A stretch of 20,925 nt of DNA from Saccoglossus kowalevskii (taxonomy: Eukaryota; Hemichordata; Enteropneusta; Harrimaniidae): positions 1-20,925 of the forward strand of contig NW_003142672.1 in assembly GCF_000003605.2 (NCBI RefSeq). The letters run 5' to 3'. Below are positions 19,028-20,925 of this stretch, piece after piece. The position numbers were made by a program, and so were the translations under genes. The notes under the pieces were generated by a model. The model was given only the letters and a program-made list of their open reading frames with translations, had not been told where the DNA came from and did not search any database. The first letter of the stretch is position 1. Each line of letters opens with the position of its first letter.

Positions 19028-19530
19028 TAGTTGGACTCTTCAACATTCGTACGAAATTAAAATGAGTCACATTAATATAAGCTTATTAATACAAGCGTAT
19101 AGAGTGGATTCAGTGGTTTTCAGACCGCAATTAACTGTAGGAGTTGCCTCAATGAAAGTGAAAAATTGAGTTGAGTCAAAAAATTCGCTTGTCTTGATTT
19201 TTTTCAGTAACTCACTCATCGCCCATAAACATACAACATTGACTGGTTTGTTCATCCAAGATGGAAAATTAGCTGTAGGAGTTGCCCTTATGAAATTCGA
19301 ACTCATGGCCCCGCTATAACCACGGAGCTAAGGAGGCGGCTTGTAGCCTTGAAGATACCGTGTAGGAGTTGCCCTTAAGAAATTCGAAGTAATGGCTTCT
19401 GTCTGAACCACAGAGCTAAGGAGGCGGCTTGCATTGCAAATTGACTCATATCAATGCGCCTGTCTTGATAAGTTTGAGTTACACACTCATTACACATAAA
19501 CATGCAACATTGACTGGTATGTCAAACATT

Positions 19531-19535
19531 AAAAA
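19531..19535 (-). terminator. Pol III T5 terminator of the second consensus tRNA
   Basis: It is a TTTTT run on the minus strand, 14 nt past the 3' end of the tRNA at 19550-19622. Confidence 0.85.
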
Positions 19536-19549
19536 TTCTCTCTAGTGAA

Positions 19550-19622
19550 AGCCCCCTATGAGATTCGAACTCATGACCCCTGGTTTACAAGACCAGTGCT
19601 CTAACCACTGAGCTAAGGAGGC
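19550..19622 (-). tRNA. tRNA-Thr(UGU), intact consensus copy
   Basis: The tRNA gene is identical to 14323-14395: all four stems pair, the loop is CTTGTAA with anticodon TGT, the T-loop is TTCGAAT, and the discriminator is U73. The T5 terminator is in place. With 14323 it is the best candidate for a working gene. Confidence 0.95.
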
Positions 19623-19861
19623 TAGTTGGCCTCTTCAACATTCGTACGAAATTAAAATGAGTCACATTAATATGCTTGTATTCAGTGGTTTCAGTGGTTT
19701 TCAGACCGCAATTAACTGTAGGAGTTGCCTCAATGAACGTGAGAAATTTAGTTGAGTCAAAAAATTCGCTTGTCTTGATTGGTTTCAGTAACTCACTCAT
19801 CGCCCATAAACATACAACATTGACTGGTTTGTTCATCCAAGATGGGAAATTAGCTGTAGGA

Positions 19862-19919
19862 GTTGCCCTTATGAAATTCGAACTCATGGCCCCCGCTATA
19901 ACCACAGAGCTACGGAGGC
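19862..19919 (-). pseudogene. Module B relic (representative, right end)
   Basis: It is 58 nt here because of one extra C in ggcccccgc. It keeps the TTCGAAT T-loop and the 5' acceptor region, with a change (tacggaggc) shared with several units from 11184 on. It has no anticodon arm. Confidence 0.8.
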
Positions 19920-19949
19920 GGCTTGTAGCCTTGAAGATACCGTGTAGGA

Positions 19950-20007
19950 GTTGCCCCTAAGAAATTCGAAGTAATGGCTTCTGTCTTAACCACAGAGCTA
20001 AGGAGGC
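19950..20007 (-). pseudogene. Module C relic (representative, right end)
   Basis: It is a 58-nt relic with A-box-like TAGCTCTGTGG and T-loop TTCGAAT but no anticodon arm. It sits 30 bp after module B, as in the other units. Confidence 0.8.
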
Positions 20008-20131
20008 GGCTTGCATTGCAAATTGAGTCATATCAATGCGCCTGTCTTGATAAGTTTGAGTTACACACTCATTACACATAAACATGCAACATTGACTGGT
20101 ATGTCAAACATTAAAAATTCTTTCTAGCGGA

Positions 20132-20204
20132 AGCCCCCTATGAGATTCGAACTCACGACCCCTGGTTTACAAGACCAGTGCTCTAACCACTGAGCTAAGG
20201 AGGC
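20132..20204 (-). tRNA. tRNA-Thr(UGU), near-intact
   Basis: It is 73 nt. The single change is A49 to G, which pairs with U65 as a wobble. Other stems, loops and both promoter boxes are consensus, and the T5 run is present. It is likely functional. Confidence 0.9.
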
Positions 20205-20712
20205 TAGTTGGACTCTTCAACATTCGTACGAAATTAAAATGAGTCACATTAATATGCTTGTATTGAGTGGTTTCAGTGGTTTTCAGACCGCAATTAACTG
20301 TAGGAGTTGCCTCAATGAAAGTGAGAAATTGAGTTGAGTCAAAAAATTCGCTTGTCTTGATTGGTTTCAGTAACTCACTCATCGCCCATAAACATACAAC
20401 ATTGACTGGTTTGTTCATCCAAGATGGAAAATTAGCTGTAGGAGTTTCCCTTATGAAATTCGAACTCATGGCCCCGCTATAACCACGGAGCTAAGGAGGC
20501 GGCTTGTAGCCTTGAAGATACCGTGTAGGAGTTGCCCCTAAGAAATTCGAAGTAATGGCTTCTGTCTGAACCACAGAGCTAAAGAGGCGGCTTGCATTGC
20601 AAATTGACTCATATCAATGCGCCTGTCTTGATAAGTTTGAGTTACACACTCATTACACATAAACATGCAACATTGACTGGTATGTCAAACATTAAAAATT
20701 CTCTCTAGTGGA

Positions 20713-20785
20713 AGCCCCCTATGAGATTCGAACTCATGACCCCTGGTTTACAAGACCGGTGCTCTAACCACTGAGCTAAGGAGGC
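20713..20785 (-). tRNA. tRNA-Thr(UGU), C28-A42 mismatch
   Basis: It is 73 nt. The anticodon stem reads CCGGT against ACCAG, losing pair 28-42. Everything else is consensus, with the terminator intact. The leader to its right shares ttggcctcttc and atgaacgtgag with the unit at 19550, so a two-unit (about 1,163 bp) repeat begins here. Confidence 0.85.
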
Positions 20786-20925
20786 TAGTTGGCCTCTTCA
20801 ACATTCGTACGAAATTAAAATGAGTCACATTAATATGCTTGTATTCAGTGGTTTCAGTGGTTTTCAGACCGCATTAACTGTAGAGTTGCCTCATGAACGT
20901 GAGAATTGAGTTGAGTCAAAAATTC
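20786..20925. repeat. Partial repeat unit at the right edge, with many one-base losses
   Basis: This is the leader of the next unit, cut by the window end before module B. From about 20870 on, doublets and homopolymers are each one base short relative to the other units (ccgcattaac, gtagagttg, ctcatgaac, gagaattg). This looks like low-quality sequence. Confidence 0.85.

Larger units (their letters stand above)
1..20925 (-). repeat. Tandem tRNA-Thr(UGU) repeat array (tDNA satellite), 37 units, open at both ends
   Basis: The A-module tRNA starts (plus-strand left ends) are 133, 728, 1323, 1897, 2474, 3067, 3648, 3911, 4487, 5082, 5663, 6258, 6839, 7421, 8003, 8591, 9167, 9728, 10309, 10890, 11452, 12033, 12614, 13177, 13741, 14323, 14897, 15476, 16050, 16629, 17211, 17793, 18375, 18955, 19550, 20132 and 20713. 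Spacing clusters at 579-582 and 593-595, with shorter classes at 574-577 and 561-564 and one 263-bp unit. All copies point the same way. No unrelated sequence interrupts the array. By eye, units differ by a few percent, with some distant pairs nearly identical. This is known for a few eukaryotic lineages as clustered tDNA, but I cannot assign this family to a species. Confidence 0.97.

Noticed and set aside
133-20785. Bacterial or organellar tRNA cluster
   Set aside because: There is no encoded CCA, no mixture of isoacceptors and no protein genes. The anticodon arm, U73, internal boxes and T-run terminators fit a eukaryotic nuclear tRNA-Thr.
1-20925. CRISPR array
   Set aside because: Spacing of about 580 bp, repeats covering the whole unit and a tRNA in each unit do not fit short direct repeats with unique spacers.
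1-20925. tRNA-derived SINE insertions
   Set aside because: Copies are strictly head to tail, with no poly-A or simple-repeat tails and no target-site duplications, and the tRNA cloverleaf is intact in many copies. Tandem amplification explains them better.
1-20925. Entamoeba-type tRNA array
   Set aside because: Those arrays have short tandem repeats between tRNA genes and very AT-rich spacers, as I recall. Here the spacers contain tRNA relics and no microsatellites. I cannot fully exclude another protist.

Overview
The whole window is one tandem array. Thirty-seven head-to-tail copies of a repeat, mostly about 582 or 595 bp, run from edge to edge, and both edges cut through repeats, so the array continues outside. 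Every repeat carries, on the minus strand, one 73-nt cloverleaf gene for tRNA-Thr with anticodon UGU, or a broken version of it. I see no convincing protein-coding gene. The recurring minus-strand open frames of about 60-120 codons are copies of the same repeat read in one frame, and they run into the tRNA gene itself.

The window is eukaryotic nuclear DNA. The tRNA genes have internal A and B boxes, no encoded CCA, a discriminator U73 and, in most copies, a T4-T5 Pol III terminator about 14 nt past the tRNA end. The anticodon arm and variable loop look like animal tRNA-Thr(UGU), so an animal genome, perhaps an invertebrate, is my best guess. The species cannot be read from the sequence.

Each repeat contains more tRNA-derived sequence than the one gene. 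Reading the plus strand there are: (A) the full tRNA-Thr; (D) a short fragment like the left flank of a module; (B) a tRNA-Thr relic that lacks the anticodon arm (57 nt); and (C) a second relic, also without an anticodon arm (58 nt). The flanks of A and B align with each other as well. The unit therefore looks like an old internal multiplication of a tRNA gene plus flank, which was then amplified as a satellite.

The array is not uniform. A long form of the unit carries an inserted AT-rich inverted repeat. One unit, 3648-3910, is collapsed to 263 bp. Multi-unit blocks are duplicated: a two-unit block at 1323 is also at 14323 and 15476, a three-unit block at 10309 is also at 12033, and a block at 5082 recurs at 7421. 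A run of three neighbours (16629-17865) shares an A37G change in the anticodon loop. Of the 37 A modules, two (14323-14395 and 19550-19622) match the consensus exactly and have a terminator. Most others carry one to three changes. Four have lost the anticodon arm, and several lack the T-run terminator. Clusters of single-base losses near 2480, 4330, 8110-8240, 8985-9215 and 20870-20925 look like uncorrected read errors.
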